A DNA stretch of 64,000 nucleotides from NCBI RefSeq assembly GCF_001428335.1, contig NZ_LMSG01000019.1:124075-188074 (forward strand), read 5' to 3'. This DNA is from Arthrobacter sp. Soil762 (lineage in GTDB: Bacteria; Actinomycetota; Actinomycetes; Actinomycetales; Micrococcaceae). The translations under genes and the position numbers were made by a program. Below are positions 43,152-52,867 of the stretch, piece after piece (within the stretch, counting starts at the first letter, position 1; each line of letters starts with the position of its first letter). The notes beneath the pieces were generated by a model. That model had not been told where the DNA came from, ran no database searches, and saw only the letters and a program-made list of their open reading frames with translations.

Positions 43152-43697
43152 GTGACCCTACCTTCAGGCCTTACCTCGGGCGTCTGGACGCTGGACATGT
43201 CGCACAGCGAGATCGGCTTCACTGTCCGGCACGCGGGCATCAGCAAGGTCCGCGGACGTTTCACGGACGCCTCGGCCGAAGCCCGCGTTGGCGCATCCCT
43301 CGCCGACGCTTCGCTTCACGCCACGGTCAAAACGGCCAGCTTCGATTCCGGCGACGCCAACCGCGACGGACACGTGAAGGGGGCGGACTTCTTCGATGTG
43401 GAGGAGTACCCCGAGATGACATTCCGGGCCACCTCGGTGGAGGGCGACGGCGAGGACTACACACTCACGGGCCATCTCACCATCCGCGGAATCACCAAGC
43501 CGGTGGAGCTGGAGGTCGAGTTCACCGGGGTAGCAGTGGACCCCTTTGGTGCCACCCGCGCAGGATTCTCCGCGGAGTGCGAGATCAGCCGCAAGGAGTT
43601 CGGCCTGACCTGGAATGCCGCCCTGGAAGCCGGCGGCCTGCTGGTCAGCGACAAGGTCAAGATCAACGTCGAAGCTGCGCTGGTTAAGCAGTCCTGA
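43152..43697 (+). CDS. YceI-family lipid-binding protein
   Basis: 181 residues. GVWTLDMSHSEIGFTVRHAGISKVRGRFTD is the YceI opening, and the rest (RDGHVKGADFFDVEEYPEMTFRATSV, LTIRGITKPVELEVEFTG, RAGFSAECEISRKEFGL) follows the family through its beta-barrel. Members bind isoprenoid chains. The GTG at 43152 has AAGGAG well spaced; the frame extends back but would run through the inverted repeat. Without a signal peptide this copy is probably cytosolic. It is 5 bp ahead of the acylphosphatase gene and likely co-transcribed. Confidence 0.92.
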   Translation: MTLPSGLTSGVWTLDMSHSEIGFTVRHAGISKVRGRFTDASAEARVGASLADASLHATVKTASFDSGDANRDGHVKGADFFDVEEYPEMTFRATSVEGDGEDYTLTGHLTIRGITKPVELEVEFTGVAVDPFGATRAGFSAECEISRKEFGLTWNAALEAGGLLVSDKVKINVEAALVKQS

Positions 43698-43702
43698 CTG
43701 CC

Positions 43703-44032
43703 ATGCGATTTTCCTGGCGCCGGGATGACTCCGGCCGGGACATCCCTGACCGGGATAACGGCGATATCCGGCTCTCTGCCCGCGTCTTTGGCGTGGTGCA
43801 GGGGGTCGGATTCCGTTTCTGGACGATGGGCAAGGCCGACGAACTGGCCCTCAAAGGTGTGGTGAGGAACCTCGACGACGGCTCGGTGTCCATCGAGGCC
43901 GAAGGGCCGGAGCAGCAGATCCAAAAGCTCCTGGACTGGCTGAGGTCGGAGAACGCTCCCGGCAGGGTGGAACGCGTGGAGGAGTCCATCTCCGCGGCCG
44001 ACGGATCGTTCCGGGACTTCCGGGCCCGCTGA
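43703..44032 (+). CDS. acyP: Acylphosphatase
   Basis: 109 residues. The core (about 20-109) has VFGVVQGVGFRFWTMGKADELALKGVVRNLDDGSVSIEAEG with the catalytic Arg of VGFRFW and the Asn of VRNLDDG. It cleaves acyl phosphates such as carbamoyl or 1,3-bisphosphoglycerate phosphate. The first 20 residues (MRFSWRRDDSGRDIPDRDNG) are an acidic/basic extension, making it slightly longer than typical acylphosphatases of about 92 residues. It follows yceI by 5 bp. The ribosome site is poor, and a downstream start near residue 20 cannot be ruled out. Confidence 0.9.
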   Translation: MRFSWRRDDSGRDIPDRDNGDIRLSARVFGVVQGVGFRFWTMGKADELALKGVVRNLDDGSVSIEAEGPEQQIQKLLDWLRSENAPGRVERVEESISAADGSFRDFRAR

Positions 44033-44076
44033 GAGGGCCGCTGACAGGCTCCCCGCCAGCCCCGTGTGGGAGGGGG

Positions 44077-45333
44077 CTATGTGGAAGTTTTTTGGGCGCC
44101 GTCTGGAGGCGATGGAGACGTTGCTTCGGCCAAAGTGGCTTGGCGTTCCTTCGGCCCCGGCGGATAGGCGTGCCGCCGTCCGGCAAGGATCAGCACAAAC
44201 GCGACGACGGCGGGGATTGCGGCGGCGATCGGGATCAGGAGCGGCCCCGCGAGGGTGAGGGCGGCGGCGCCGAACATCGCGCCGATCATGATCCCGATCT
44301 GGATGGTCAGTACAGTCAGGCCGTTGGCGGCGTCCCTGTACGCGCCGCCTGCCCGGAGGATGGCGGACTGGTTGTAGATCCCCATCGCGCCGATGCCTGT
44401 GCCCCAGACCAGCATCAGGACCAGCGTGACCGGCAGCGCCAAGGCCGGCAGGACGCTTCCCACCAGTGGGAGCAAGGCCACGGACACTACAACACCGGCG
44501 ACGGTGATCAGGAGCCAGCGCCGCGGCCGGGAATCCACGGTGATGCCGGCGATCCAGATGCCCACCAGCCCGGCAACACCGAGAACACTGATGGACAGCG
44601 GGATGCTGAAGTCGGGCAGCCGGACCTCGCGCAGGAACGGCGCAATGTAGGTGAACAAGGCGAAATGGGCCATAAGCATCAGCGGCCAGGCAACGGCGAC
44701 AGTCTTCACTCCCGGCTGGCCGATCGCTTTGCGAAGGGACGGGTGGGGAGCGTCGGGGATGCGCCGCACCGGGGGCAGCAGCCACACGGCCAGCAGCGCC
44801 AGCACCACCCCGGAGGCGGCCAGGACCAGGAACGCCGCGCGCCAGCCGACGATGTTGCCCAGGGCGGTGCCCACCGGGGCGCCGATGGCCAGTCCCAGGC
44901 TGTTGCCGCTGAATACGATGGCCAGTGCCTTGCCCACTTTGTGGGCGGGAACGATCCGCGCCACAAACGGGGCCATGGCAGACCACAGCAGGCCGTGCGC
45001 GATGCCGCCCACCACGCGTGAACCCATGGCCGCGCCGAAATCGGAGACGATGGCCACCAAGGCGTTGCTGGCCGCGAAGAACAGGATCAGCGCGATGAGC
45101 AGGTAGTGCCGCGGGACCCGCGACAGAAGCAGCGACAAAGGGATAACGGTGACCACGATGATGGCCGCGTAACCGGCCGTCAGGTAGCCGGCCGTGGCCT
45201 CGGAGACCCGGAAGTCGGCGCTGATCTGGGGCAGCAGGCCGGAGGGCAGGAGTTCGGTGGTGATGGCGGTGAAGCCGATGGCGGCAAGGACTATCAGGGC
45301 GCCGACAGGCAACCTGTTGCTCTGGGAGGTCAC
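44077..45333 (-). CDS. MFS transporter (DHA1, AraJ/YdhP-like)
   Basis: 418 residues with about 12 membrane segments. VGALIVLAAIGFTAITTELLPSGLLPQISADFRVSEATAGYLTAGYA is the typical start of AraJ-like exporters, and the RVVGGIAHGLLWSAMAPFVARIVP segment matches the family. It has a short Pro/Ser-rich C-terminal tail. Members export sugars, drugs or amino-acid derivatives; the substrate here is unknown. It stands between the acylphosphatase gene and the large nuclease-helicase gene, and its stop is 45 bp from that of the acylphosphatase gene. Confidence 0.88.
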   Translation of the reverse strand: MTSQSNRLPVGALIVLAAIGFTAITTELLPSGLLPQISADFRVSEATAGYLTAGYAAIIVVTVIPLSLLLSRVPRHYLLIALILFFAASNALVAIVSDFGAAMGSRVVGGIAHGLLWSAMAPFVARIVPAHKVGKALAIVFSGNSLGLAIGAPVGTALGNIVGWRAAFLVLAASGVVLALLAVWLLPPVRRIPDAPHPSLRKAIGQPGVKTVAVAWPLMLMAHFALFTYIAPFLREVRLPDFSIPLSISVLGVAGLVGIWIAGITVDSRPRRWLLITVAGVVVSVALLPLVGSVLPALALPVTLVLMLVWGTGIGAMGIYNQSAILRAGGAYRDAANGLTVLTIQIGIMIGAMFGAAALTLAGPLLIPIAAAIPAVVAFVLILAGRRHAYPPGPKERQATLAEATSPSPPDGAQKTST

Positions 45334-45374
45334 CCCACGAACCTACCTTGATTCAGCGGTGAGAACACGGTTTC

Positions 45375-48300
45375 TCAGGGTGTTGCGCGGCTGTGACTAC
45401 CAGTGCTGTGAAGACCCGCGCTGAGGCCGATGAAGGCGCCAAGTTCCTCGAGCACCGCCGGTTTGGCCGGCATGTAATTTGTAAGCTCGGGGGCGCGGAT
45501 GATGACGGCTCGCCACTGGCCCCGCGACACGGCCACGTTGATCCGGTTCCGGTTCAGGAGGAATTCGGCCCCGCGGGGAGCTTCGGCAACAGCAGAGCAG
45601 GCCATGGAGACTATGACAACCGGCGCTTCCTGGCCCTGGAACTTGTCCACCGTGCCCACCCGGACACCCGGCAGCCCGGCGTCGTGCAGGGCCTGCCGGA
45701 TCAGCTGGACCTGGGCGTTGTAGGCGGCCACCACCAGGATGTCTTCCGGGTTCAGGGGCCTGGCCGGCTTGTCGTCGCCGGGAAGCCATTTCAGCCCGAT
45801 GTGCCGCTGGGCCTGACGGACCACCTCGGTAGCTTCCTCTGCGGAGGACTTCGTGTTCCCGCTGTGGTCCACAAAGACTGTTTCCACCCCGGCCGGCAGT
45901 TCCGCGAGGCTGCGGAGGGATGCCGCAGGCGCAGCTTCGAGTCTTCCGTCGTAGCTGAGGACGGACACGGCCCGGCACAGGTCCGGGTGCATGCGCCAGC
46001 TGTCCGCCAGGAAATAGCCCAGCTCGCCGGGGAGGGTGGCGTGCCCGGCAGCGAGCCAGCCCAGGGCGGATTCGTCCACGGGCTCCGGGTGCGAGCCCTG
46101 CGTGACCTGCGGCAGCTGCTGCGGGTCACCGAGGAGCAGGAGCCGCGTGGCGGCGCGGGCCACGGCCAGGGTGTTGGCCAGCGAGAACTGGCCGGCCTCG
46201 TCGATGACCAACAGATCCAAGGATCCGGCGGGGACGGACCTGCCCGTCATGGTCCAGGCGGTGCCGCCCACCAGGCAGCCGCCGGGCGAGCCCAACAGGG
46301 CAGCGACGTCGTCGTCGGACGTGCGGTGCCACAGCACGGAGTGCGGGGCGGCCAGCTTCTTCGCCACCCGCGCCGGATCCACACCGGCGGTTTCGATCGC
46401 GGTGCACAGCATGTTCTCCACCACTGCGTGGGACTGCCCCACCACCCCGATCTTCCAGCCCTGCTCCACCAGCCGGGCAATGACATGCGAGCCGACGTAG
46501 GTTTTGCCCGTCCCGGGAGGGCCCTGCACCGCAAGGTAGGAATGATCGAGGTCCAGCAGCGAGGCGGTGATCGCCGTGACATAGTCCGCCGCACCGGAGC
46601 CGTCCTTTCCGACTGCGGCAGGCGCGGGCAAGGAACTTAAGCGCGGCGGCACCTTGCGCAGGATGTCGACCCCGGGGTGTTCCGGAAGGACGGGGACCGA
46701 GGCGCCGACCCTCTGGGCCAGCTCGGCCAGCGCGGCTTCGATGCTGGCGGTGCGGATGGGCTGGTCCTCGGTGAGCGCCACCGGAATATGCGGGTAGGCG
46801 GGGACCTTTCCTGTTTCCCGCTCTTCGATGGTGATCATGGTCTGGCCGGCCACCCGCGGGTGGTCCTCCACAGCGGTCACCAGCGTGCCAAAGGTGAAGC
46901 CGCGGCCCGTGGGGGTTCCCAGCGGATCATCCAGGCCATCAGGCACCGGGGAATCGTAGAGCCGGCACCACGTGCTCCCGGGTCTGAACTCCGACCCTTC
47001 GCTCATGACTCCGGTCAGCCTCAGCGTGCGGGTGCGCATCCGGGCCGTGGGCTTTGCGAGCTCCCAGTCGTTCAGTATTTCCGCGGTATCCACCACAAAC
47101 ACGTTGCGGTGCTCGGACCAGTGGTCGATCTCGGACTCGGTGCGGTCGAAGTGTTCCCACCAGAACTGCTTGCGCTCGCGGCGGTGGTAGCCGGTGGCCG
47201 CGGCCACCATGGCGATGGCCCGTTCGTCGTTGGTCCACGGCCGGTTGTCCGGGAGGCCGGCCAGGTAGTCCTGCAGGCGGCGCTCCTCCGGGGTTGGCTC
47301 GGGTTCCGGAAGCGGTGGCGGGGCAGCAACAGCGGACGACGACGGCGCCGGACGCCCGCCGTCGGCTGTTCCGGTTGACGCCGCGCGTGAGGCGGACGTC
47401 CCGCGCAGACCCAGCAGCCAGTCGCGGAGGCGGAGGGTGGAGAGGCAGTCGTACTGGTTGTAGTCGGAGATGGACGCCAGGATGTGGGCGGCCGTGGCGG
47501 CGTCGCCGTCGTCCCGTGCGGCGCAGTACCCGGCATACGCCACCACGGAGGCTCCGGCGTCCTTGACGTCCCCGGAGCGGAGGTTGCTGCCCATGTACAG
47601 GGGCTCCAGCTTCTTGATGGAGTAGGAGGGCTCGGAGATCCGGAGCGAATGCCGGGCGGTGGCGTAGAGGTCCACGAGGAGGCCGTCGCGGAGCCAGTTG
47701 TCCACGATGTCCTCGCCGGCGAGGTGCGTGACGGATAGGTTCCGCAGCGCCGATTTCTCGTAGGCGGCGTAGTGGTAGACATGCATGTCCGGGTGCCTGG
47801 CGCGGCGCTCTTCGACATAGCCGAGGAAGTCCAGGAAGGCCTGCCGCTCCTCGTTGCGCGAATGCGCCCAGAAGGGCCGGAACACGGGCTTGTCGGCGGC
47901 GAGGGCGTCAGCAGCGTCACCGTCAAACACGGGCGCCTCGATGACGCCGAACAGGTACTCCAGCCCCCATTTGCCGGTGGCGGGGTCCTGCCAGAGGGGA
48001 TCGCCCTCGAAGTCGAAGAAGATGTCGCCGGGGCTGGGCCGGGGAATCGCTGCCAGGGTGTTCTCCGGCAGCACCTTGAACGTGACGGTATGCTCCTCGC
48101 CGTCTTTGGCGAAGGTGCGGGAACCGTCCGGAACGTCCCGGCCCAGCTGCATCCTGGCCTGGTCGCGGAGCCGGGCCACCGAGCCGGTGGCCTTGCTGAG
48201 CGGGAGATCCGCCAGTGCGTCGATGGTGGTGATGTGGTCGGCGATGAGTTTCTTCCGCCGGAGGGTGGTCATGCCGCCCACCATCAGGAGGTCACGGTGG

Positions 48301-49118
48301 GACTGGACCTGTTCGGCGCAGTAGTTGCACCGCCCGCAGTATGCGACGCCGGGCTGTTGCCACTGCACCGCCGAACCGGCCTCGCGGTGGGCGGTGGTCA
48401 GGGTGCGGAAGCGGTCGCGGCGCTCGCGGAAGACCGGCAGCAGGTCCGGCAGGGAGTGGTGGCTGCGGACGTAATCGCCGTCCACCACGGCGCCCAGCAC
48501 CAGCGTGACCCGGGGCGACGGTTCCAGGCCCATGCCGATGAGCTGGTCGCCGTAGGCGGCGAGCTGCAGGAGCGCACCCACCTTGGCGTGCCGTGCCAGC
48601 TTGCTGTCCCACACCTCGTAGCGTCCGGGATTGCCTGTGCCTGCGGCCTCGTTGACGATGAAGTCGGCGTAGCCCAGGAACTCTCCGTCGAAGAAGGTTG
48701 CCTGGAAGACGACGTCGGCTCCGGCGCGGAGCGCGAGTTCCGTTTCGGCGTGTTTGGCCAGCAGCTCGCCGCGCGTGTTTTCCCCGCGCTCGATCGAGTA
48801 CACCCCGGCCCCGCGGCTGGCGTCCCAGGCGCCGTACTGCGCGATCAGGCCAGCCAGGACCTTGGCCTCGTGCTTGTCACCGAGCGCCCCGGCACGGCGC
48901 TGCATCTCGTCGTCGGGAAACTGCGCCTTCGGGGTCCGGCCCAGTTTCTCGTCCAGGACGCGGAGCGTGCGGTACTCACATTCGCTGGCGGCCACCAGGT
49001 CGCTGGCGGAAAACACCAGGTCCTGCGGCGCGCCGGAACCGGAATCCGCCCGGCGGGGATCAGCGAGGCGCGGATCAACAGTACCGGGATCAGCGCTGGC
49101 TGAATCGAGCAGAAACAC
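45375..49118 (-). CDS. RecB/Cas4-like nuclease, RNase H-like and SF1 helicase fusion (TM0106 type)
   Basis: 1247 residues from GTG 49118 (GGGGAGG upstream; a TTG at 49181 is less likely). The N-terminal part (about 40-270) is a RecB-type PD-(D/E)xK nuclease: ADFIVNEAAG, then YEVWDSKLAR, and a Cas4/AddB-style Cys set (CEYR early, YCGRCNYC at about 260) for a probable Fe-S cluster. At about 362 GDIFFDFEGDPLW looks like a DEDD/YprB exonuclease site. The helicase core has QGPPGTGKTYV (about 865), VIDEAGQFSLANT, GDPQQLPQV, DKFQGQEAPVV and NVAVSRG. Such proteins act in DNA repair or defence; this one is alone, without a Cas or other partner. Confidence 0.9.
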   Translation of the reverse strand: MFLLDSASADPGTVDPRLADPRRADSGSGAPQDLVFSASDLVAASECEYRTLRVLDEKLGRTPKAQFPDDEMQRRAGALGDKHEAKVLAGLIAQYGAWDASRGAGVYSIERGENTRGELLAKHAETELALRAGADVVFQATFFDGEFLGYADFIVNEAAGTGNPGRYEVWDSKLARHAKVGALLQLAAYGDQLIGMGLEPSPRVTLVLGAVVDGDYVRSHHSLPDLLPVFRERRDRFRTLTTAHREAGSAVQWQQPGVAYCGRCNYCAEQVQSHRDLLMVGGMTTLRRKKLIADHITTIDALADLPLSKATGSVARLRDQARMQLGRDVPDGSRTFAKDGEEHTVTFKVLPENTLAAIPRPSPGDIFFDFEGDPLWQDPATGKWGLEYLFGVIEAPVFDGDAADALAADKPVFRPFWAHSRNEERQAFLDFLGYVEERRARHPDMHVYHYAAYEKSALRNLSVTHLAGEDIVDNWLRDGLLVDLYATARHSLRISEPSYSIKKLEPLYMGSNLRSGDVKDAGASVVAYAGYCAARDDGDAATAAHILASISDYNQYDCLSTLRLRDWLLGLRGTSASRAASTGTADGGRPAPSSSAVAAPPPLPEPEPTPEERRLQDYLAGLPDNRPWTNDERAIAMVAAATGYHRRERKQFWWEHFDRTESEIDHWSEHRNVFVVDTAEILNDWELAKPTARMRTRTLRLTGVMSEGSEFRPGSTWCRLYDSPVPDGLDDPLGTPTGRGFTFGTLVTAVEDHPRVAGQTMITIEERETGKVPAYPHIPVALTEDQPIRTASIEAALAELAQRVGASVPVLPEHPGVDILRKVPPRLSSLPAPAAVGKDGSGAADYVTAITASLLDLDHSYLAVQGPPGTGKTYVGSHVIARLVEQGWKIGVVGQSHAVVENMLCTAIETAGVDPARVAKKLAAPHSVLWHRTSDDDVAALLGSPGGCLVGGTAWTMTGRSVPAGSLDLLVIDEAGQFSLANTLAVARAATRLLLLGDPQQLPQVTQGSHPEPVDESALGWLAAGHATLPGELGYFLADSWRMHPDLCRAVSVLSYDGRLEAAPAASLRSLAELPAGVETVFVDHSGNTKSSAEEATEVVRQAQRHIGLKWLPGDDKPARPLNPEDILVVAAYNAQVQLIRQALHDAGLPGVRVGTVDKFQGQEAPVVIVSMACSAVAEAPRGAEFLLNRNRINVAVSRGQWRAVIIRAPELTNYMPAKPAVLEELGAFIGLSAGLHSTGSHSRATP

Positions 49119-49205
49119 GGGGCCTCCCCATTGACGTGCCTGGCCGGAGGACAGTTCCCCTGACTGGTTTGAATCTAGCAAGAGGGGCTGACAATCAGGC
49201 CCCGG

Positions 49206-50402
49206 CTACTCCTGGGCTGCCCGGACCTGGGCTTCGTCGTGCTCGGCGCGGGCTTTGCGAAGGAGGTCCATAAATTCGGTTTCGTTGCGGATGAGCCGTT
49301 TGTACTTCTCCGGAAGCTTGCGGATTTGGTCTTCCTCGCGGACCATCCTGGCGAAGATCAGGTCGCGCTCGGCGATGTCCGTCTCGTAGTTGAGGTCCAG
49401 GTATTCGGTGGCGTGCCGCCTTGCTCCGGACACAGCGTTCTTGGCCTTGCCTTTGGGGCTGAAGATCGAGGCCAGGACGGTGACCGCCAGGACGCCCAGG
49501 ATCACGGTCAGGGAAACGCCGGTGCTGACTTCGATGACGTTGACGTGCCCGCCGTCGTTGATGAACGGCAGCGTGTTCTCGTGCAGGGCATGCAGGATGA
49601 GCTTGACGCCGATGAAGCCGAGGATGGCGGCGAGACCGTAGGCAAGGAAGATTAGCCGGTCCAGCAGTCCGTCGATCAGGAAGAAGAGCTGGCGCAGGCC
49701 CATGAGCGAGAACGCGGTGGCCGTGAAGACGATGAAGACGTTCTGCGTGAGGCCGAAGATGGCGGGGATGGAGTCCAGTGCAAACAGGATGTCGGTGCCG
49801 CCAATGGCCACCATCACCAGGAGCATCGGGGTGAGGACGCGTTTGCCGTTCTCCTGGGTGAAGAGTTTGTCGCCATCGTAATGGGCCGACGCCGGGAGGT
49901 ACTTTTTGGCGAGCCTGACCACCAGGCCTTCGGCGTCTTCGTCGTGGCCGTCGGGCTTGAGCAGGTTCCCCGCGGTGATCAGCAGGATGAGTCCAAAGAG
50001 GTAGAACACCCAGGCGAAGGTGTTGATCAAAGCGGCGCCAAGGAAAATGAACGCCGTCCGGGCGATCAGCGAAAACACGATGCCGAAGAGCAGCACCTTC
50101 TGCTGGTCCGCGCGGGGGACCTTGAAGCTGGCCATGATGATCAGGAACACAAAGAGGTTGTCCACGGACAGGGCCTTCTCCGTGATGTACCCGGCGAAGT
50201 ACTCGGTGCCCATGGTGGTGCCGCCGAACCACAGTACGCCCAGGCCAAAGAGGAGGGCGATCCCCACGTAGATGGAGGACCAGATGGCCGATTCCTTCAA
50301 TGAGGGCGTGTGGGCTTTCCGGACATGGAAGAAGAAATCGAAGGCCAGCAGGCCGACGATTCCCGCGATGGTCAGGGTCCAGACAAAGGGAGGGACGTCC
50401 AT
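49206..50402 (-). CDS. TerC/Alx-family integral membrane protein
   Basis: 398 residues with about nine membrane segments in the TerC domain (about 5-310): ALSVDNLFVFLIIMASFKVP and GGTDILFALDSIPAIFGLTQ each carry the acidic SxDN/DS motifs of the family. A basic, charged C-terminal extension of about 80 residues follows (HATEYLDLNYETDIAERDLIFARMVREEDQIRKLPEKYKRL). TerC-like proteins take part in Mn2+ efflux or in metal loading of exported enzymes, and in tellurite tolerance. It is divergent from the molybdoenzyme gene. No yybP-ykoY Mn riboswitch was seen upstream. Confidence 0.92.
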   Translation of the reverse strand: MDVPPFVWTLTIAGIVGLLAFDFFFHVRKAHTPSLKESAIWSSIYVGIALLFGLGVLWFGGTTMGTEYFAGYITEKALSVDNLFVFLIIMASFKVPRADQQKVLLFGIVFSLIARTAFIFLGAALINTFAWVFYLFGLILLITAGNLLKPDGHDEDAEGLVVRLAKKYLPASAHYDGDKLFTQENGKRVLTPMLLVMVAIGGTDILFALDSIPAIFGLTQNVFIVFTATAFSLMGLRQLFFLIDGLLDRLIFLAYGLAAILGFIGVKLILHALHENTLPFINDGGHVNVIEVSTGVSLTVILGVLAVTVLASIFSPKGKAKNAVSGARRHATEYLDLNYETDIAERDLIFARMVREEDQIRKLPEKYKRLIRNETEFMDLLRKARAEHDEAQVRAAQE

Positions 50403-50480
50403 CTGTCCACCCTACCTAGGCGTTTGCCGTTAGTCCTGATTGACTTGGATGACCCCCTCAATAAGGGTGGACTGGGACCG

Positions 50481-50516
50481 TCACACCGAGCTGAAACCGG
50501 TGCGCATCCGGTGTGA
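50481..50516. promoter_or_regulatory. Inverted repeat in the molybdoenzyme leader
   Basis: TCACACCG (50481-50488) and CGGTGTGA (50509-50516) with an inner ACCGG/CCGGT pairing, ending 24 bp before the GTG start. It may be a leader hairpin or an operator. Confidence 0.4.
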
Positions 50517-50539
50517 GCTTGAACCAAGGAGAGTGCAAC

Positions 50540-52843
50540 GTGGCACGCAAGAACCCGCACGTGGAAGAGGCCAACGAGGCTGACATCGAGGTCAGCGGCC
50601 ACCCCAAGGCGTGGGCCGCCGGCGTCCCGGGCGTCTACCACTCGTTGGAGCCGGCCGTGCAGCACATGGGCCTGGTCAGGACCGGGAAAACCCTGCTTGC
50701 CCTGAACCAGAAGGACGGTTTCGACTGCATGAGCTGCGCGTGGCCGGACCCGGGGCGCCGCAAGACGTTCGAGTTCTGCGAAAACGGCGCCAAGGCTGTC
50801 ACCTGGGAGGCAACTCCGGTGGTGATCGGCTCCGAATTCTGGGCCGAGAACCCGGTCAGTGACCTGCGGCAGCGGTCCGAGTACTGGCTGGGGATGCAGG
50901 GGCGCCTCACCGAGCCAGTCCACAAGCCAGCGGGGGAGGACCACTACCGGCCGGTCAGCTGGGAGCAGGCGTTCACCATCGTCGCCGACAAGCTCAAGGG
51001 GCTGCCGAGCCCGGACCAGACCGCCTTCTACACCAGCGGCCGGACCTCCAACGAGGCCGCGTTCCTCTACCAGCTGTTTGTCCGCGCCTACGGGACCAAC
51101 AACCTGCCGGACTGCTCCAACATGTGCCACGAGTCCTCGGGCTGGGCCATGGGCCAGACCATCGGCATCGGCAAGGCCACCATCTCCTACGATGACTTCG
51201 CCAAGGCGGACCTGATCATCGTGATGGGCCAGAACCCGGGCACCAACCACCCGCGGATGCTGACCGCCCTGGAGGAAGCCAAGGAGGCAGGAGCCAGCAT
51301 TGTGGCCGTGAATCCGCTGCCGGAAGCGGGCCTGATGCGCTACAAGAACCCGCAGAAGGTCAAGGGAATCATTGGCCGCGGCACGGAGATCGCCGACCAG
51401 TTCCTGCAGGTCCGCATCGGCGGGGACATGGCCCTGCTCCAGGCCGTCTCCAAGCGGGTCCTGGACGCCGAAGCTGCGAATCCGGGCACGGTGCTGGACC
51501 ACGCGTTCCTCGCCGAACACTGCGAAGGTCTGGAGGAGCTTCGCGAGCACCTTTCCCAGCTGGACGAGACTGCCGTGCTGGCGGCCACCGGCCTGCGGAC
51601 CGAGGATATAGACGAGCTCGCGGACCGCTATCTCAGGGCGGAGAAGGTGATCATCACCTGGGCCATGGGCATCACCCAGCACAAGAAGGGAGTGGCCACC
51701 ATCAAGGAGATCATCAACCTCCTGCTGCTCCGGGGCAACATCGGCAAGCCCGGCGCCGGAGCCTCTCCCATCCGCGGTCACAGCAACGTCCAGGGCGACC
51801 GCACCATGGGCATCTGGGAGCAGATGCCGCCGGCATTCTTGGACGCCCTCGGCAAGGAATTCAGGTTCGAACCGCCGCGCGAACACGGCGTCGATTCCGT
51901 CGATACCATCAGGCAAATGCGCGACGGCGGCATCAAGGTTTTCGTGGCCATGGGCGGTAACTTCGTGGGAGCCATTTCGGACACCCACGCGGCGTTTGCG
52001 GCGATGGAGAACACCGAGCTCTCGGTCCAGATTTCCACCAAACTCAACCGCTCGCACACGGTCACCGGCGCCGAGGCGCTGATCCTGCCCACGATGGGCC
52101 GCACGGAGATCGACATGCAGGAATCCGGTCCGCAGTTTGTCTCCGTGGAGGACACGGTCTGCGCCGTGCATGCCTCACACGGAACCGTGAAACCGGTGGC
52201 GCCGGGCCTGCTGTCCGAAGTGGCAATCGTCAGCAGGCTGGCCCAAAAAGTGGTGGGTGACTCCGTGCAGGCGGACTGGGCTGGGTTCGAGAAGAACTAC
52301 GACCTCATCCGGGACCACATCTCGCACGTGGTCAGCGGCTGCGAGGACTACAACCGGAAGATCCGGCAGGACGGCGGTTTTGTGCTCCCGAACGGGCCCC
52401 GGGATTCCCGGACGTTCACCACCCCGACGGGCAAGGCCATGCTCACCGTCAACGAGCTCGAACATATGGAGCGGCCAGCCGGAACGCTGATCCTGCAGAG
52501 CATGCGCTCGCACGACCAGTTCAACACCACCATCTACGGCAACAACGACCGCTACCGGGGCATCAAGAAGGGCCGCGAAGTGGTGTTTGTCAGCCCCGGG
52601 GACCTCGCCGAACTGGGACTCAGCGACGGGCAGCACGTGGATATCCACGGCGTGTACCAGGACAACGTGGAGCGGGTGCTGCGGAACTTCCGGGTGGTCT
52701 CCTACCCCACGGCGGCCGGCTGCGCGGCGGCCTACTACCCCGAGGCCAACGTGCTGGTGCCGCTGGACAGCGTGGCCGAGGGCAGCCAGACGCCGGCGTC
52801 GAAGGAAGTGATCGTCCGGCTGGAGCCGGCAGCCCTTGGTTGA
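50540..52843 (+). CDS. FdhF/YdeP-family molybdopterin oxidoreductase
   Basis: 767 residues, the usual length of the YdeP branch of formate-dehydrogenase-like molybdoenzymes. Near the N-terminus CMSCAWPDPGRRKTFEFCENG offers three Cys for an Fe-S cluster. MCHESSG in DCSNMCHESSGWAMG holds the Mo-ligand Cys. The molybdopterin-binding parts (VIITWAMGITQHKKGV, NIGKPGAGASPIRGHSNVQGDR) and a C-terminal dinucleotide-binding domain follow. YdeP-type enzymes are cytosolic, with no TAT signal; their substrate is unsettled, though acid resistance and formate are discussed. GTG 50540 has AAGGAG. The DUF6457 gene lies convergent behind it. Confidence 0.92.
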   Translation: MARKNPHVEEANEADIEVSGHPKAWAAGVPGVYHSLEPAVQHMGLVRTGKTLLALNQKDGFDCMSCAWPDPGRRKTFEFCENGAKAVTWEATPVVIGSEFWAENPVSDLRQRSEYWLGMQGRLTEPVHKPAGEDHYRPVSWEQAFTIVADKLKGLPSPDQTAFYTSGRTSNEAAFLYQLFVRAYGTNNLPDCSNMCHESSGWAMGQTIGIGKATISYDDFAKADLIIVMGQNPGTNHPRMLTALEEAKEAGASIVAVNPLPEAGLMRYKNPQKVKGIIGRGTEIADQFLQVRIGGDMALLQAVSKRVLDAEAANPGTVLDHAFLAEHCEGLEELREHLSQLDETAVLAATGLRTEDIDELADRYLRAEKVIITWAMGITQHKKGVATIKEIINLLLLRGNIGKPGAGASPIRGHSNVQGDRTMGIWEQMPPAFLDALGKEFRFEPPREHGVDSVDTIRQMRDGGIKVFVAMGGNFVGAISDTHAAFAAMENTELSVQISTKLNRSHTVTGAEALILPTMGRTEIDMQESGPQFVSVEDTVCAVHASHGTVKPVAPGLLSEVAIVSRLAQKVVGDSVQADWAGFEKNYDLIRDHISHVVSGCEDYNRKIRQDGGFVLPNGPRDSRTFTTPTGKAMLTVNELEHMERPAGTLILQSMRSHDQFNTTIYGNNDRYRGIKKGREVVFVSPGDLAELGLSDGQHVDIHGVYQDNVERVLRNFRVVSYPTAAGCAAAYYPEANVLVPLDSVAEGSQTPASKEVIVRLEPAALG

Positions 52844-52867
52844 GCCTGGGGCCAGACCCGGGGCTCC

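Noticed and set aside
50403..50539. Mn-sensing yybP-ykoY riboswitch before terC
   Set aside because: No recognisable conserved loops on the minus strand; only an inverted repeat that fits the molybdoenzyme leader better.
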